Notes: generated by a model not told the origin, from the letters alone. Counted from the first letter of the stretch, positions 44,866 through 54,111 are shown. The stretch is DNA of 64,000 nt from Bradyrhizobium sp. B124 (GCF_038967635.1 NZ_CP152413.1:4654001-4718000); one strand, 5' to 3'. Program-made: numbers and translations.

Positions 44866-45414
44866 TCACAATCCCAGTTCTCCCGTCGCCGGATAGACTA
44901 CCGTACCATCGCCTTGCACGACGGCGCCTTCAGTGAGGCGGGCGGGCTCCTGGCGCCCCTCCCCCATGAGGTGGACGACGGTCTCGCCCGACGCAATGAG
45001 ATAGTCGGCGACGATGCGGCGGTGGCAGCGCCACCACACCGCTTCCGAGCACATGATCGCGCAGCGTTGCCGGTGGCCCTCCTCGCGCAGATGCTGCAGG
45101 CTCGCGTGGAACTGCGGCGACAAGGCATAGTCGGCGTAGTTGTGAAAGCTCTCATTGCTCCAGAATCCGTTGACCGCAGGCGGCACGCTTCGCGCCTTGC
45201 CGCGCAGCCCACCGAGATCGGCCAGATGCTCATATGAAATACTCGCGGCCGCCAGCGATGCGGGCAGCGTGTCCTTGTTGAACTGCGGATTGGTACGCGA
45301 CTTCGGCACTGTTCTGATGTCGACGACGCGCTCGATCCTGGCCACGGTGAGAAGGACGACGAAATCCTCGAGACTGCGATTGGAATGGCCGATCGTGAAA
45401 AGCGGAAGCGTCAC
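44866..45414 (-). CDS. DUF488 family protein
   Basis: The 182-residue protein begins TLPLFTIGHSNRSLEDFVVLL, continues VVDIRTVPKSRTNPQFNK and ends with MCSEAVWWRCHRRIVADYLI. These are the hallmark DUF488 motifs (TIGHS, DVR, C-E-x5-CHR). The function is unknown, though the Cys/Arg/His cluster suggests a nucleic-acid or metal-dependent enzyme. The next gene upstream, encoding a DUF2945 protein, starts 222 bases before it on the same strand with its stop 13 bases away. Confidence 0.93.
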   Translation of the reverse strand: MTLPLFTIGHSNRSLEDFVVLLTVARIERVVDIRTVPKSRTNPQFNKDTLPASLAAASISYEHLADLGGLRGKARSVPPAVNGFWSNESFHNYADYALSPQFHASLQHLREEGHRQRCAIMCSEAVWWRCHRRIVADYLIASGETVVHLMGEGRQEPARLTEGAVVQGDGTVVYPATGELGL

Positions 45415-45426
45415 GCCGCGCCCCTA

Positions 45427-45636
45427 TCACGCGTAATGCAGCGCGCTGCCCTTGTGGGCCGCGACGTGATCGGTCTTGTCGCTCTTGATCTCGTATTGCG
45501 GATCGGCCTCCGAGGCGCGGTGCGTGTGCCCCTTGTAGTCGAAATCGCTGGTATGAACAGCGATGATGGTGCCCGAGACGCGGCCGGCTTCGGAATTCCA
45601 TCTGACGTGATCGCCGACCTTGAATCGCTTGGTCAT
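45427..45636 (-). CDS. DUF2945 / HVA1-type SH3-like protein
   Basis: From ATG 45636 the protein is 69 residues: MTKRFKVGDHVRWNSEAGRV, GTIIAVHTSDFDYKGHTHRA, then DPQYEIKSDKTDHVAAHKGSAL. This is the HVA1/DUF2945 tudor-like module, a single small barrel. The role in bacteria is unknown. It is short and upstream of DUF488, probably in one transcript. Confidence 0.88.
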   Translation of the reverse strand: MTKRFKVGDHVRWNSEAGRVSGTIIAVHTSDFDYKGHTHRASEADPQYEIKSDKTDHVAAHKGSALHYA

Positions 45637-46699
45637 ATCGCAATGTCCTTCGGGCGCGGGATTGCTTCTACGATACGGCGCCAAATCCGTCGCCGGAATC
45701 AAGATGTCCGCCGCTGCAAACCGGTTGGCCGCCGGGCAAGTTCCTGCCTTGCGTTCTGGATCGTCCGAATGCGCGGCTGGGCTGGTCAGAATTGCTACGA
45801 GGGGAATGGTGCCCAGGGACGGAATCATACGCAACCACCGACACGACGAACCGCTGTTTGTCCTGAGCATGGTGGCGTGAGTGCTTGGCATGGTGGCGGA
45901 GGTTCGCTACATCGCGAAGCCATCGCGGGAGCCCTGTTTTGCTATTGGCGGGGGAACAACCTATATGGCCTGCCGGAAGCCGCCGCTTGGTCAAACCTCT
46001 GGCTTGGTTCAAATCTGGATAGGATTTGAGCCTATCACCTTCAGCTTGTTGGCTGACGAACGACCGCTTTGCCACGCGCGGTCGTCTCCAACCGTCACCG
46101 GCGCAACTGGGGCGCAATGCGCTGCCTGCAGATCTGAACGGCCCGATGGAAGCTCGCCGCGAGAATCGACGACGACACTCGGAGCCGACCAGTTTTCGGT
46201 TGAGGCGACTTGGCTTCTTCTATCGCATCCACCCTGGGCGACGGGAACCAACCGCTCGGCAAACCTACCTAAGCGAATAGGCACCGGAAAATTTCCTCGC
46301 AGGCGCATAGGTTTTCGTATCGACGCCAACTTCCTGAACATCGAATTTGCCATAGCCAACGATGGGATGATGAGGAGCAACGCGTCCTGAGCCGCCAGAG
46401 TGCCCGGCGGCGCGAAGATAGTCGCGACAGCCGCAATCGTCCGAACGCCGAGACAAGCCCGTCGGTTTTGTCCCCACGCCTCGCACAGAGGTTCGTTCCC
46501 TGGGAGAATTAGACCGAGAAAGTCGGTCAGTGCAGAAACCAGCGCGGCCTTCGTGATCATCGATGCCTCCGTTGCAATGGCACGTCGTCGACATGGCCAT
46601 TCCAAGCCGCTGGGCTTGGCTGGCGAAGATTGCGATATTGCGCCGAGAGAGATAATATGGATATTTATGGAGTATGACTTCCATTCGATGGAAGAATAG
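45637..46699. other. Gene-poor stretch with possible remnants
   Basis: About 1.06 kb with no confident gene. On the minus strand an ATG near 46560 has an excellent GGAGG five bases before it and opens a frame to 46009 (MITKAALVSALTDFLGLILPGN), but the sequence matches no family and loses coding character after 60 residues. Around 46010-46080 a degenerate tRNA-like T-arm (ATAGG CTCAAAT CCTAT on the minus strand) is visible. The block looks like recombined remnants. Confidence 0.45.
46678..46694. promoter_or_regulatory. Palindrome CTTCCAT-tcg-ATGGAAG before the first LysR gene
   Basis: A perfect 7-base inverted repeat with a 3-base centre lies 5 bases before the LysR ATG. Related half-sites CTTCCAT occur at 47669-47675, before the CMD gene, and at 52782-52794, before the second LysR gene. 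It is a good candidate operator for these regulators. Confidence 0.5.
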
Positions 46700-47605
46700 A
46701 TGGACCGTTTGGAAGCGATGACGATCGTGCTGCGCACGGTCGAAAAGGGAAGTCTTACGGGGGCCGCCAAGGCGCTGAACATGCCGCTGCCGACCCTCAG
46801 CCGGAAGGTCAGCGAACTCGAAGCGTATCTCGGCACCAAGCTGCTGCAGCGTTCGACGCGCAAGCTCACCCTGACCGACGCAGGCCAGAACTATGTCGAG
46901 GCCGTCAAACGCATCATGGAAGAGATCGAGGAGGTCGAAAGAGCCGCATCCAGCGAGTACACGACCCCGCGCGGCGAGCTTGTGCTGACGGCGCCCCGAC
47001 TGTTTGGGCAGATGTACATCCTGCCCATCGTCACGGACTTCCTTGCCGCCTACCCGGAGATCAACGTCCGGCTCGTCTTGTCGGACAGAAACCTGCATCT
47101 GTTCGACGACCACGTGGACATGGCCGTGCGCCTGGGCGCGTTGCCAGACAGCAGCATGATCGCGACCCGCGTTGGGTCGATGGATACGGTGGTCTGTGCT
47201 TCGCCGGACCTGCTGGCGGCGCACGGCACACCGAAACACCCCAAGGATCTTCAGACACTTCCGTGCGTGATTTTCGCCGGTCCCGCCACGACCACGTGGT
47301 CCTTCCGGGATCCGGCCTCCAAGCGTCTGTTCGACGTCGACATCGTTCCGCGCCTGTCGGTGACGTCGGCCGAGGCTGCCGTCCAGGCCGCACTCCGGCG
47401 CACCGGCCTGACTCGGGTGTACCGCTATCATTGCGCGGAGGCGCTACGCTCGAAGGCGCTCGTTCAGGTCCTGCAAAAGTTCGATGTGGAATCCATCCCC
47501 GTCCATCTCGTTCACGCGGCTCGCGGCCTGTTGCCGCTCAAGATGCGCGTCTTCCTGGACTTCGCGGCCAGCCAATTGCGCTCTGCCCTGTCGAACCTGG
47601 GGTGA
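46700..47605 (+). CDS. LysR-family transcriptional regulator (copy 1)
   Basis: The 301-residue protein starts MDRLEAMTIVLRTVEKGSLTG, with helix-turn-helix GAAKALNMPLPTLSRKVSELE, and an effector domain from about residue 90 (GELVLTAPRLFGQMYILPIV, DHVDMAVRLGALPDSSMIA). It is a full-length member. A paralogue with the same opening (DRLEAM) lies at 52843. The CMD-like gene starts 175 bases downstream on the same strand and is a likely target, with a CTTCCAT half-site between. Confidence 0.93.
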   Translation: MDRLEAMTIVLRTVEKGSLTGAAKALNMPLPTLSRKVSELEAYLGTKLLQRSTRKLTLTDAGQNYVEAVKRIMEEIEEVERAASSEYTTPRGELVLTAPRLFGQMYILPIVTDFLAAYPEINVRLVLSDRNLHLFDDHVDMAVRLGALPDSSMIATRVGSMDTVVCASPDLLAAHGTPKHPKDLQTLPCVIFAGPATTTWSFRDPASKRLFDVDIVPRLSVTSAEAAVQAALRRTGLTRVYRYHCAEALRSKALVQVLQKFDVESIPVHLVHAARGLLPLKMRVFLDFAASQLRSALSNLG

Positions 47606-47780
47606 GATCTCGGCGTTTCCACCGGGGCCCGCTTCTGACAATTCCGATAGTCGGCGAGCGGCCCTTAACTTCCATCCCGTGAAAGATACACTCTCGAAAT
47701 CAACGGATTATTCTTTTCGGCGCAACCGCGCATTTTCTCCTCACCGAGCCACGGTGGCTCGATTGCAAAGGAGAACAATC

Positions 47781-48332
47781 ATGGCTCGCATCGCCATTCC
47801 GGCCGTCCAGGACGCCCCGGCCAAGTCCCAGCCGATCCTCGAAAACTACGTTAAAGTTCTCGGTCTGGTGCCGAACTTTTTCGCCCTCATCTCGCAGTCG
47901 CCCGATGCCCTGAAGGCGATCGCCGACATGCATGCGACGCTCGGCAAAAGCCTTGGTCACAAGACCCGCGAACGTCTTCACATCATGACCGCCGAAGTCA
48001 ACGGGTGCAGCTACTGCCTGACGGCCCACACCTACTTGGGCGGCAAGCTGAACGGCCTGACCAAGGAAGACATGGAGCTCAACCGCGAGGGTCATTCCAC
48101 CGATCCGCAAGCCGACGCGGCGTTGCAGTTCGCCTACAAGGTCGCCAAGTCACGCGGCCATATCGACGACGCCGATTTCGCGGCAGTGCGTGCCGCCGGC
48201 TTCACCGATGCGCAGATCATCGACATCGTTGCCGAGACCGCCTTCAGCTTCATCACCAATCTGTTCAACAACACCTTCAAGACCGACTTCGACTCTTCGT
48301 TCCCCGAGCTCCACACCAAGAAGGCCGCCTGA
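47781..48332 (+). CDS. AhpD/CMD-family protein with CxxC (peroxidase-related)
   Basis: From ATG 47781 (AAAGGAG upstream) the protein has 183 residues. It opens RIAIPAVQDAPAKSQPILEN and carries the active-site segment EVNGCSYCLTAHTYLG with a CxxC pair and His. The C-terminal half (AALQFAYKVAKSRG, IIDIVAETAFSFITNLFNN) is the repeat of the CMD fold. AhpD-like proteins with this pair act as thiol peroxidase or reductase partners. It follows LysR copy 1 and precedes a DJ-1/PfpI gene. Confidence 0.9.
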   Translation: MARIAIPAVQDAPAKSQPILENYVKVLGLVPNFFALISQSPDALKAIADMHATLGKSLGHKTRERLHIMTAEVNGCSYCLTAHTYLGGKLNGLTKEDMELNREGHSTDPQADAALQFAYKVAKSRGHIDDADFAAVRAAGFTDAQIIDIVAETAFSFITNLFNNTFKTDFDSSFPELHTKKAA

Positions 48333-48574
48333 TCTGCGGATGGACCAACCGGCGGAATCGCGCGCCTAGCTTTACCGCCGTCTCGTTTCTGCGCCACGGG
48401 AGTGCGACGACCGCATCGGGGGTCCTCCGTCTGTCGCCCCTCCCGCGAGTGGAAGAAGCGTCGTGAAGTACACGATCGCCGCAAGCTCGCGATCGGACTG
48501 ATCTCAAACCATCCGCAAAGTCATTCAGCAACAACCTTGGCCGTCGATGAGCACGGCTTTCGAGGAGACATCCC

Positions 48575-49255
48575 ATGACCGTCGTCGTGATCCCCGTCTA
48601 CAATGAAGTGACGCAGCTTGATTTCACCGCCCCACACCAATTTCTGACGATGATCCCCGACATCACGGTGGTCGTCGCGTCCATCGGCGGAACTCCGGTA
48701 ACTTCCAGCGGACTCTCCTTCGACAAGCTCGCCGACCTGGAGGCCATCGAACGGTGCGACGTCATCTGCGTTCCGGGCGGCTTGGGCTGCATCGACGCAA
48801 TGGAAGATTCGCGCTTCCTGAGCGCCGTGCGCCGTTTGGCTGGCACCGCCACCTATCTGACCTCCGTCTGCTCTGGATCTCTGATCCTTGGGGCTGCTGG
48901 TCTGCTCAAGGGGCGCCGCGCGGCCTCGCACTGGGCGTGGCTCGATATGCTATCGGCATTCGGCGCCACACCTGAGAAGGCGCGCGTCGTGCGCGATGAG
49001 AACATCATCACGGGCGGCGGCGTCACCGCAGGCGCGGACTTCGCCTTGACACTGATCTCCGAGTTGCGCGGCGCGGACGCGGCCCAGTGCGTCCAGCTGG
49101 CGTTGGAATATGCCCCGGCCCCTCCTTTCGACGCTGGAAACGCAGATACCGCGCCGACGCACATCCGTTACATGGTGATCGGGCAGTTGGCGGAATTGAT
49201 GAAAGACACACGCCAGCGCATCGAGTCCGTCGCGAGCCGGACCGGCGAACGGTAG
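48575..49255 (+). CDS. DJ-1/PfpI-family protein (isonitrile-hydratase-like)
   Basis: The 226-residue protein begins TVVVIPVYNEVTQLDFTAPH (the Glu and Asp of the family), has CVPGGLGCIDAMED and the nucleophile Cys in YLTSVCSGSLILGAAGLLKG. GRRAASHWAWLD and TGGGVTAGADFALTLI match the InhA/isonitrile-hydratase branch rather than chaperone DJ-1. The Cys sits in the expected elbow. It is the middle of a three-gene run between the CMD proteins. An AraC DNA-binding domain is absent. Confidence 0.9.
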   Translation: MTVVVIPVYNEVTQLDFTAPHQFLTMIPDITVVVASIGGTPVTSSGLSFDKLADLEAIERCDVICVPGGLGCIDAMEDSRFLSAVRRLAGTATYLTSVCSGSLILGAAGLLKGRRAASHWAWLDMLSAFGATPEKARVVRDENIITGGGVTAGADFALTLISELRGADAAQCVQLALEYAPAPPFDAGNADTAPTHIRYMVIGQLAELMKDTRQRIESVASRTGER

Positions 49256-49353
49256 TCGACCCGAATGCCGCCGATCAAATCTGAATCCGGGCGGCCCACG
49301 AAGCAAGCGATCGGCGTATTCGCCGGTCGGTTGGCCCCTTGAAGGAGTAGCTC

Positions 49354-49896
49354 ATGCCCCGACTGCGGATATCGACCCGCGACGATGCGCCGCCAGCCAG
49401 CAAGCCGATCCTGGACAGCATCTATCGAAAGCTCGGCGTCGTCCCCAATTTCTGCCGTCTGATCGGCAGCAGTCCTGCCGCACTTGGAGCGTTCGCCGCT
49501 TTTCAGGAAGGACTATCCGGGACGCTGGATGCGAAGACGCGCGAACGGATCGCCCTAGCGGTAGCCCAGGTGAACGGTTCAGACTACTGCTTATCGGCTC
49601 ACAGCTATCTCGCAACCAATATCGCGAAATTATCTCCCGACGAGATCGCACTGAATCGGAAGGGCGGCTCGAAGAGCGTCAAAGCGGAAGCCGTAGTGAA
49701 TTTCGCTGCTAAGGTGGCCGATCAACGCGGCCGGGTCGGCGACGACGACATCGCCGCTGTCAGGCTCGCAGGTTACGACGACGCCCAGATCGTCGAGATC
49801 GTCGCGCTGGTCGCAGAAAACATTTTCACCAACTACCTGAACGAAGTTGCCAAGACAGACATTGATTTTCCGGTCGTGCGGTCGCAACCCGGTTGA
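49354..49896 (+). CDS. AhpD/CMD-family protein with SxxC (copy 2)
   Basis: From ATG 49354 (TGAAGGAG upstream) the protein has 180 residues: MPRLRISTRDDAPPASKPIL and active-site VNGSDYCLSAHSYLA. The first Cys of the CxxC pair in copy 1 is Ser here, so a disulfide redox cycle is unlikely; only the second Cys and the His remain. The two copies share length and fold and are separated by the PfpI gene. It may have a different substrate or a structural role. Confidence 0.88.
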   Translation: MPRLRISTRDDAPPASKPILDSIYRKLGVVPNFCRLIGSSPAALGAFAAFQEGLSGTLDAKTRERIALAVAQVNGSDYCLSAHSYLATNIAKLSPDEIALNRKGGSKSVKAEAVVNFAAKVADQRGRVGDDDIAAVRLAGYDDAQIVEIVALVAENIFTNYLNEVAKTDIDFPVVRSQPG

Positions 49897-49932
49897 ACGC
49901 ACGACCGTCAAAGCGTCGCTAGAAGCATGCCG

Positions 49933-50709
49933 TCATGCCGGAAGTACAAGGCGATCGCCGACCCGAAGAATGCCGTCCGACGCGATCGTGACATAAATCC
50001 CGAGATCGCCATGACCAAAGTGTTCGCGCAACTCCAGCGGGACACGGATGTCTCTCTCGGCCGTATCCGGATTGACCTCCGTGGCCGGGCAACGTTTCGT
50101 CCGCCGAACGCCTCTGACGGTGACATCGCCGATCCGGAATTCGCGGTCGATCAGATCCATCTCGGACCAGGGATCGATGCCATCCACCAGCAGGTTGCCG
50201 CGAAAACGTCTCGGATCAACGGGCCTTTGAAGCCTGTTCTCCAGCTCGCGCACGGTCGAAAGATTGATCAGGGATACGGCTTCCATCAACACCGGAGAAT
50301 GTACGCTGACGTCGGTGAAGCGATGACCGTTGCCCTTGACCACGCGCGGTCGACCGTTGAGATCGCCACCCATGAATTCGTCGATCGCCTTTTCCACCGT
50401 TTCTCGACCGCTTGTCGTCTCGAGACTACCCTCCGCGAGAACAGAACCCGCATGTAGCAACGAGAGGGTCGAAGTCGGAATATCGAACGCGGTTTGCAGT
50501 GCGGCCAGTCGAGCGAAGCGGGCCAGGACGGCGAATTTTGTCTTGGGAATGGGACGCGGATTTGCCTCGTCGAAATCGGTATCGGCCAAGGCAAGCGCGA
50601 ACGTCCGGTCGTGGGAAAGACCACGTCCGCTGGCTACGTCGATTTCGGGCAGATCCTCGGCGAACAACCCTTTTGCAGGAAAACGACTGATACGCTTCAG
50701 CATTGGCAT
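49933..50709 (-). CDS. MOSC-domain protein
   Basis: From ATG 50709 the protein has 258 residues. The N-terminal beta-barrel domain is MLKRISRFPAKGLFAEDLPE, then SHDRTFALALADTDFD. The MOSC core has VKGNGHRFTDVSVHSPVLMEAVSLINLSTVRELE, PVDPRRFRGNLLVDG and the conserved Cys in RRTKRCPATEVNP, ending LGIYVTIASDGILRVGD. MOSC proteins transfer sulfur or bind molybdenum cofactor. It lies between plus-strand CMD copy 2 and minus-strand hydrolases; no operon link is obvious. Confidence 0.9.
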   Translation of the reverse strand: MPMLKRISRFPAKGLFAEDLPEIDVASGRGLSHDRTFALALADTDFDEANPRPIPKTKFAVLARFARLAALQTAFDIPTSTLSLLHAGSVLAEGSLETTSGRETVEKAIDEFMGGDLNGRPRVVKGNGHRFTDVSVHSPVLMEAVSLINLSTVRELENRLQRPVDPRRFRGNLLVDGIDPWSEMDLIDREFRIGDVTVRGVRRTKRCPATEVNPDTAERDIRVPLELREHFGHGDLGIYVTIASDGILRVGDRLVLPA

Positions 50710-50814
50710 CCGTTGTTCTCGTTGTGGCAGGTGAGATGAAGAGCGCGCAGCAACTCGCTCGTTCCCACTTCGACAGGTCAATTCCGAGCATTCCCGAATG
50801 CTTGGAATCAAAGG

Positions 50815-51771
50815 CTAGATTCCGCGTTTCGCAAGGAAAGCACGGATCAGCGTCGCGGCTTCATCCACCGCTTCGTCGAGGGCGAAGTGGCCGCCGTCCA
50901 GCATGTGGACTTCCGCATCGGGTACATCACGCTTGTAGGCCTCCGCTCCGGGCAGCGCGAAGGACGGGTCGTACTTGCCCCACAAAACGAGCAACGGCGG
51001 ATGGTGGCGCTTCAGCCAATCCTGCCACGACGCATAGCTCGCAACGTTGGTCTGGTAGTCGTAGAACAGATCGGACTGGATCTGACGTTGGCCCGGCTGC
51101 GCAAGGTGAGCCCCTTCCCACTCCCACGCCTCCGGATCATATCGGTCCGAATGCGGCGTCGAGCCGAGACGCCGGCCCTTCGCGCCTTCCAGCGATGTGA
51201 AGCCGGGGATGACCTTGTCTTCGTAGGCCGACCGGTCTTTCCAGAAGGCTTTGCGGATATCCCAAGCCGGTCCCAGTCCCTCATCATGCGCCACCGCGTT
51301 CTGGACGATGATCGCCTTCACGCGCTCGGGATGGGCGACGGCCAAGCGCATGCCGATCGGACCGCCATAATCGTTGTTGTACAGCACGTAACTACGCAAT
51401 CCGAGTTGCTGCGTGAAGCCATCGATGATCTGCGCCAGGTGATCGAAGGTGTAGCGGAACTCAGTCGCGGGCGGCGCATCGCTCTCGCCGAAGCCCGGAT
51501 AGTCCGGCGCGACGAGATGATAGCGGTCCGCCAAGAGCGGAATCAGCGTCGCGAACATCCGGGACGAGGAAGGATAGCCGTGCAGCAGCAGGATGGTCGG
51601 CGCGTCCTTCGGGCCGGCCTCGCGGTAGAAGATCTTCAGCCCGTCGACCGTCACCTTATGGTAGGTCGTCGTCGACGAGATCGACGGCACCGTTTGCGCG
51701 CCTGCCATGCCGGCGGATGAGGAAAGCGCAGTGCTCGCCGCTAGAAACGCGGTAGCGAGTATTTTCTTCAT
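50815..51771 (-). CDS. Exported alpha/beta hydrolase with Asp nucleophile (copy 2)
   Basis: From ATG 51771 the protein has 318 residues. A signal peptide (ILATAFLAASTALSSSAGMAGAQ) is followed by KIFYREAGPKDAPTILLLHG, DYPGFGESDAPP, VLYNNDYGGPIGMRLA (Asp elbow), VLWGKYDPSF and DGGHFALDEAVDE. The frame stays open far upstream (to 52263), but the signal peptide marks the real start. It resembles the hydrolases at 34472 and 51843. Only this copy appears exported. Substrate unknown. Confidence 0.88.
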   Translation of the reverse strand: MKKILATAFLAASTALSSSAGMAGAQTVPSISSTTTYHKVTVDGLKIFYREAGPKDAPTILLLHGYPSSSRMFATLIPLLADRYHLVAPDYPGFGESDAPPATEFRYTFDHLAQIIDGFTQQLGLRSYVLYNNDYGGPIGMRLAVAHPERVKAIIVQNAVAHDEGLGPAWDIRKAFWKDRSAYEDKVIPGFTSLEGAKGRRLGSTPHSDRYDPEAWEWEGAHLAQPGQRQIQSDLFYDYQTNVASYASWQDWLKRHHPPLLVLWGKYDPSFALPGAEAYKRDVPDAEVHMLDGGHFALDEAVDEAATLIRAFLAKRGI

Positions 51772-51842
51772 GATCGGACTCCTGCAAAGAACACCAAGGC
51801 CGGCCGTCTGGTAACGGCGACCGGCCAATGCGAGGACCGCAG

Positions 51843-52703
51843 TCAGGCGGCGAACACAGCCTTGATCTCGGCCGCCACCTGCGGAGCGTTCTCGTCGAGC
51901 ACGAAGTGCCCGGCATCGAGCCAGACCAGCTTGGCGTCGGGCAGATCGTTGAGATACGCACGAGCGCCGGGCGGAATGAAGAACGGATCGTGCTTGCCCC
52001 AGACGATCAGCGTCTTCGGCTTGTGAGCACGAAAGGCGGCCTGCCACTCGGGATAGAGCGCGATGTTGGTCTTGTAGTTCTCCAGCAGGTCGACCTGGTA
52101 GTCCTGCACGCCGGGCCGATCGAGCAGCGCCTGATCGAGCACCCAGTTGTCCGGGTTGATCGCCTCCGGATCCTTGGCGCCAACCAGCCAGTGAAACTTG
52201 GTGCCTTCCAGGCTGACGAAGTCGCGTGCCGGCTTCTCGGTTTCCGGCGTGCGCTTCTCCCACAGGGGCAGGAGCACGCCCTTGGGAGCATCGCCGACGC
52301 CTTCCATGTAGGCGTTGGCATTCTGGATGATGAAGCCCTTCACCCGATCGGGGCGCTCCGTGAACAGGCGCAAGCCAATCGGGCCGCCGTAGTCCTGCAT
52401 GTAAAGGATGTACGAATCGAGCTTCAAAACGTCGACCAACCCAGAGACGTGCGCCGCCAAGTTGTCGAAGGTGTAGGTGAATTCCTTGTTCGACGGGGCG
52501 TCGGAATGGCCGAAGCCGATGTAATCCGGAGCGACAAGGTGGAAGCGGTCAGCCAGAGCCGGCATCAGTTCCCGGAACATCTGACTGCTGGTCGGCAGAC
52601 CATGAAGCAGCAAGATGGTCGGTGCCGCAGGATCGCCCGCCTCCCGGTAGAAGATCTTGCGGCCATTGACGGTTGCTGTCCGATGGAAAATTCGGGTGTT
52701 CAT
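51843..52703 (-). CDS. Alpha/beta hydrolase with Asp nucleophile (copy 3)
   Basis: The 286-residue protein starts MNTRIFHRTATVNGRKIFYRE, with TILLLHGLPTSSQMFRELM, ILYMQDYGGPIGLRLF (Asp elbow), IVWGKHDPFFIPPGARAYL and DAGHFVLDENAP. It has no signal peptide. It is very like copies 1 and 2, more so to copy 1. Gene order is tail to head with copy 2 (71 bases apart). The divergent LysR copy 2 starts about 140 bases away and probably controls it. Confidence 0.9.
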   Translation of the reverse strand: MNTRIFHRTATVNGRKIFYREAGDPAAPTILLLHGLPTSSQMFRELMPALADRFHLVAPDYIGFGHSDAPSNKEFTYTFDNLAAHVSGLVDVLKLDSYILYMQDYGGPIGLRLFTERPDRVKGFIIQNANAYMEGVGDAPKGVLLPLWEKRTPETEKPARDFVSLEGTKFHWLVGAKDPEAINPDNWVLDQALLDRPGVQDYQVDLLENYKTNIALYPEWQAAFRAHKPKTLIVWGKHDPFFIPPGARAYLNDLPDAKLVWLDAGHFVLDENAPQVAAEIKAVFAA

Positions 52704-52842
52704 GGTCGTTCCTCGGCGGTTGGGACATCCTGCGGGCGGCGGCGCCGCCCGTCGTCGTGTCTATGGCCGACCTTTTGAAACCTTCCATGGATGGCCGATA
52801 GTCGATATCTTCGGGAGGAGACCTCTCGCTGGATGGAAGCCC

Positions 52843-53748
52843 TTGGACCGACTTGAAGCCATGACGACCCTGCTGGCAGCCGTGGAGTGCGGCAGCCTTT
52901 CCAAAGCCAGCCGGCACCTTCGGCTTCCGCTGGCCACCGTCAGCCGCAAGGTCGCCGAACTGGAAACCCACCTGAACGCGACCCTTCTGATCAGATCGGC
53001 CAAGGGCCTGGAAATGACGCCGGCCGGGCGCTCCTACGTCACGGCTGCGAAGTCGATCCTGGAGCAATTGACGGAAGCCGAACGCGCGGCCTCCGGCGAG
53101 TACACGGAGCCAAAGGGTGAGCTGGCGGTCACCGCGCCCATCATGTTCGGACGGATGCACATGCTGCCCGCGGTGACGCGTTTCCTCTCCGCGTTTCCCG
53201 AAGTCGCGGTAAACTTGGTCCTCACCGACCGGGTCACGCATTTCCTGGATGACCAGGTTGATGTCGCGCTTCGTATCGGTGAGTTGCCGGACAGCAGCTT
53301 GATCGCGACGCGCCTGGGTTCGGTCCGGCGGCTGGTATGCGCGGCTCCGGATTACATGGCCGCGAACGGCGTTCCCAAAACGCCCGACGATCTGGCGCGA
53401 CACAGCGTCATTTCCTTCGACGGCGTCTCCTCGCCGACCACATGGATATTCGAGTCCGAAGGATCCGAAATCACCACGTCTTTCCGCTCGCGCCTGAGCG
53501 TGAATACGATCGACGCCGCGATTGAAGCGGGGCTAGGCGGAGCGGGTCTTATCCGCACGAACTCGTATCAGGTCGAGGACTATGTACGGAGCGGCCGGCT
53601 GGCGATCGTTCTCGATGCTTTCGAGCCTGCGCCGCGGCCCGTGCATCTCGTCTATGACAAGCAGAACCGCTTGCCGTTGAAACTGCGCGCCTTCGTCGAT
53701 TTTGTGGTTCCGCGCCTGCGCGAACGGTTGGAGCACGCGGCCTTCTAG
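52843..53748 (+). CDS. LysR-family transcriptional regulator (copy 2)
   Basis: The TTG at 52843 gives DRLEAMTTLLAAVECGSL, matching copy 1 at the same position; an ATG at 52861 would drop six residues. The protein is about 301 residues with helix-turn-helix KASRHLRLPLATVSRKVAELE and effector domain GELAVTAPIMFGRMHMLPAV, DDQVDVALRIGELPDSSLIA. The whole length is clearly homologous to the regulator at 46700. It is divergent from hydrolase copy 3, with CTTCCATGGATGG between, the half-site shared with copy 1. Confidence 0.9.
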   Translation: MDRLEAMTTLLAAVECGSLSKASRHLRLPLATVSRKVAELETHLNATLLIRSAKGLEMTPAGRSYVTAAKSILEQLTEAERAASGEYTEPKGELAVTAPIMFGRMHMLPAVTRFLSAFPEVAVNLVLTDRVTHFLDDQVDVALRIGELPDSSLIATRLGSVRRLVCAAPDYMAANGVPKTPDDLARHSVISFDGVSSPTTWIFESEGSEITTSFRSRLSVNTIDAAIEAGLGGAGLIRTNSYQVEDYVRSGRLAIVLDAFEPAPRPVHLVYDKQNRLPLKLRAFVDFVVPRLRERLEHAAF

Positions 53749-54111
53749 CTTGCCCGCTCTCATCACTGCGCGATGGTTTCTGCCAGAGAAGCAACCTCCA
53801 ATGTCACTATGAAGCCGGCACATTCCTCCTGCGTCATAGGTGTCGGCGCGTCACTTGTGATTGCCGCGTTACCGACCGCATGACTCAAACTTCCGTCGCG
53901 CAGAGGAGGGACGTCAATGATGCCAGCAAACACGGCTGAAAGGGCCGCCGCTTTGCGCCAAGCGGTCGTTCCGTCACTGCCCGTTCTAGGAATGGGCCCT
54001 CGCCCAGTGACCGGCTCCGCCAATGCAGCGTGCTGCGATCCATCAGTCGTCGAGCGACATTGCGCTCCCAAACCGGAGCTGCATCGTACATTCTCGTAGA
54101 ATATCGTAGTT
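53749..54111. other. Intergenic stretch left of tRNA-Phe
   Basis: About 360 bases between LysR copy 2 and the 3' end of tRNA-Phe. No frame shows coding signs or a Shine-Dalgarno. No copy of the tRNA 3' end was noticed here. It is the natural place for an old att site. Confidence 0.5.

Noticed and set aside
46010..46080. tRNA-like arms on the minus strand
   Set aside because: A T-arm-like stem and an anticodon-like stem are visible, but the anticodon loop has six bases and the acceptor does not pair. At most a relic.
46265..47431. 388-residue frame opposite LysR copy 1
   Set aside because: Antisense shadow; no family similarity.
50815..52263. 482-residue reading of the exported hydrolase
   Set aside because: The signal peptide at 51771 marks the start; upstream residues are antisense to hydrolase copy 3.
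53763..54071. 102-residue minus-strand frame left of tRNA-Phe
   Set aside because: No motif, no ribosome-binding site and mixed composition.
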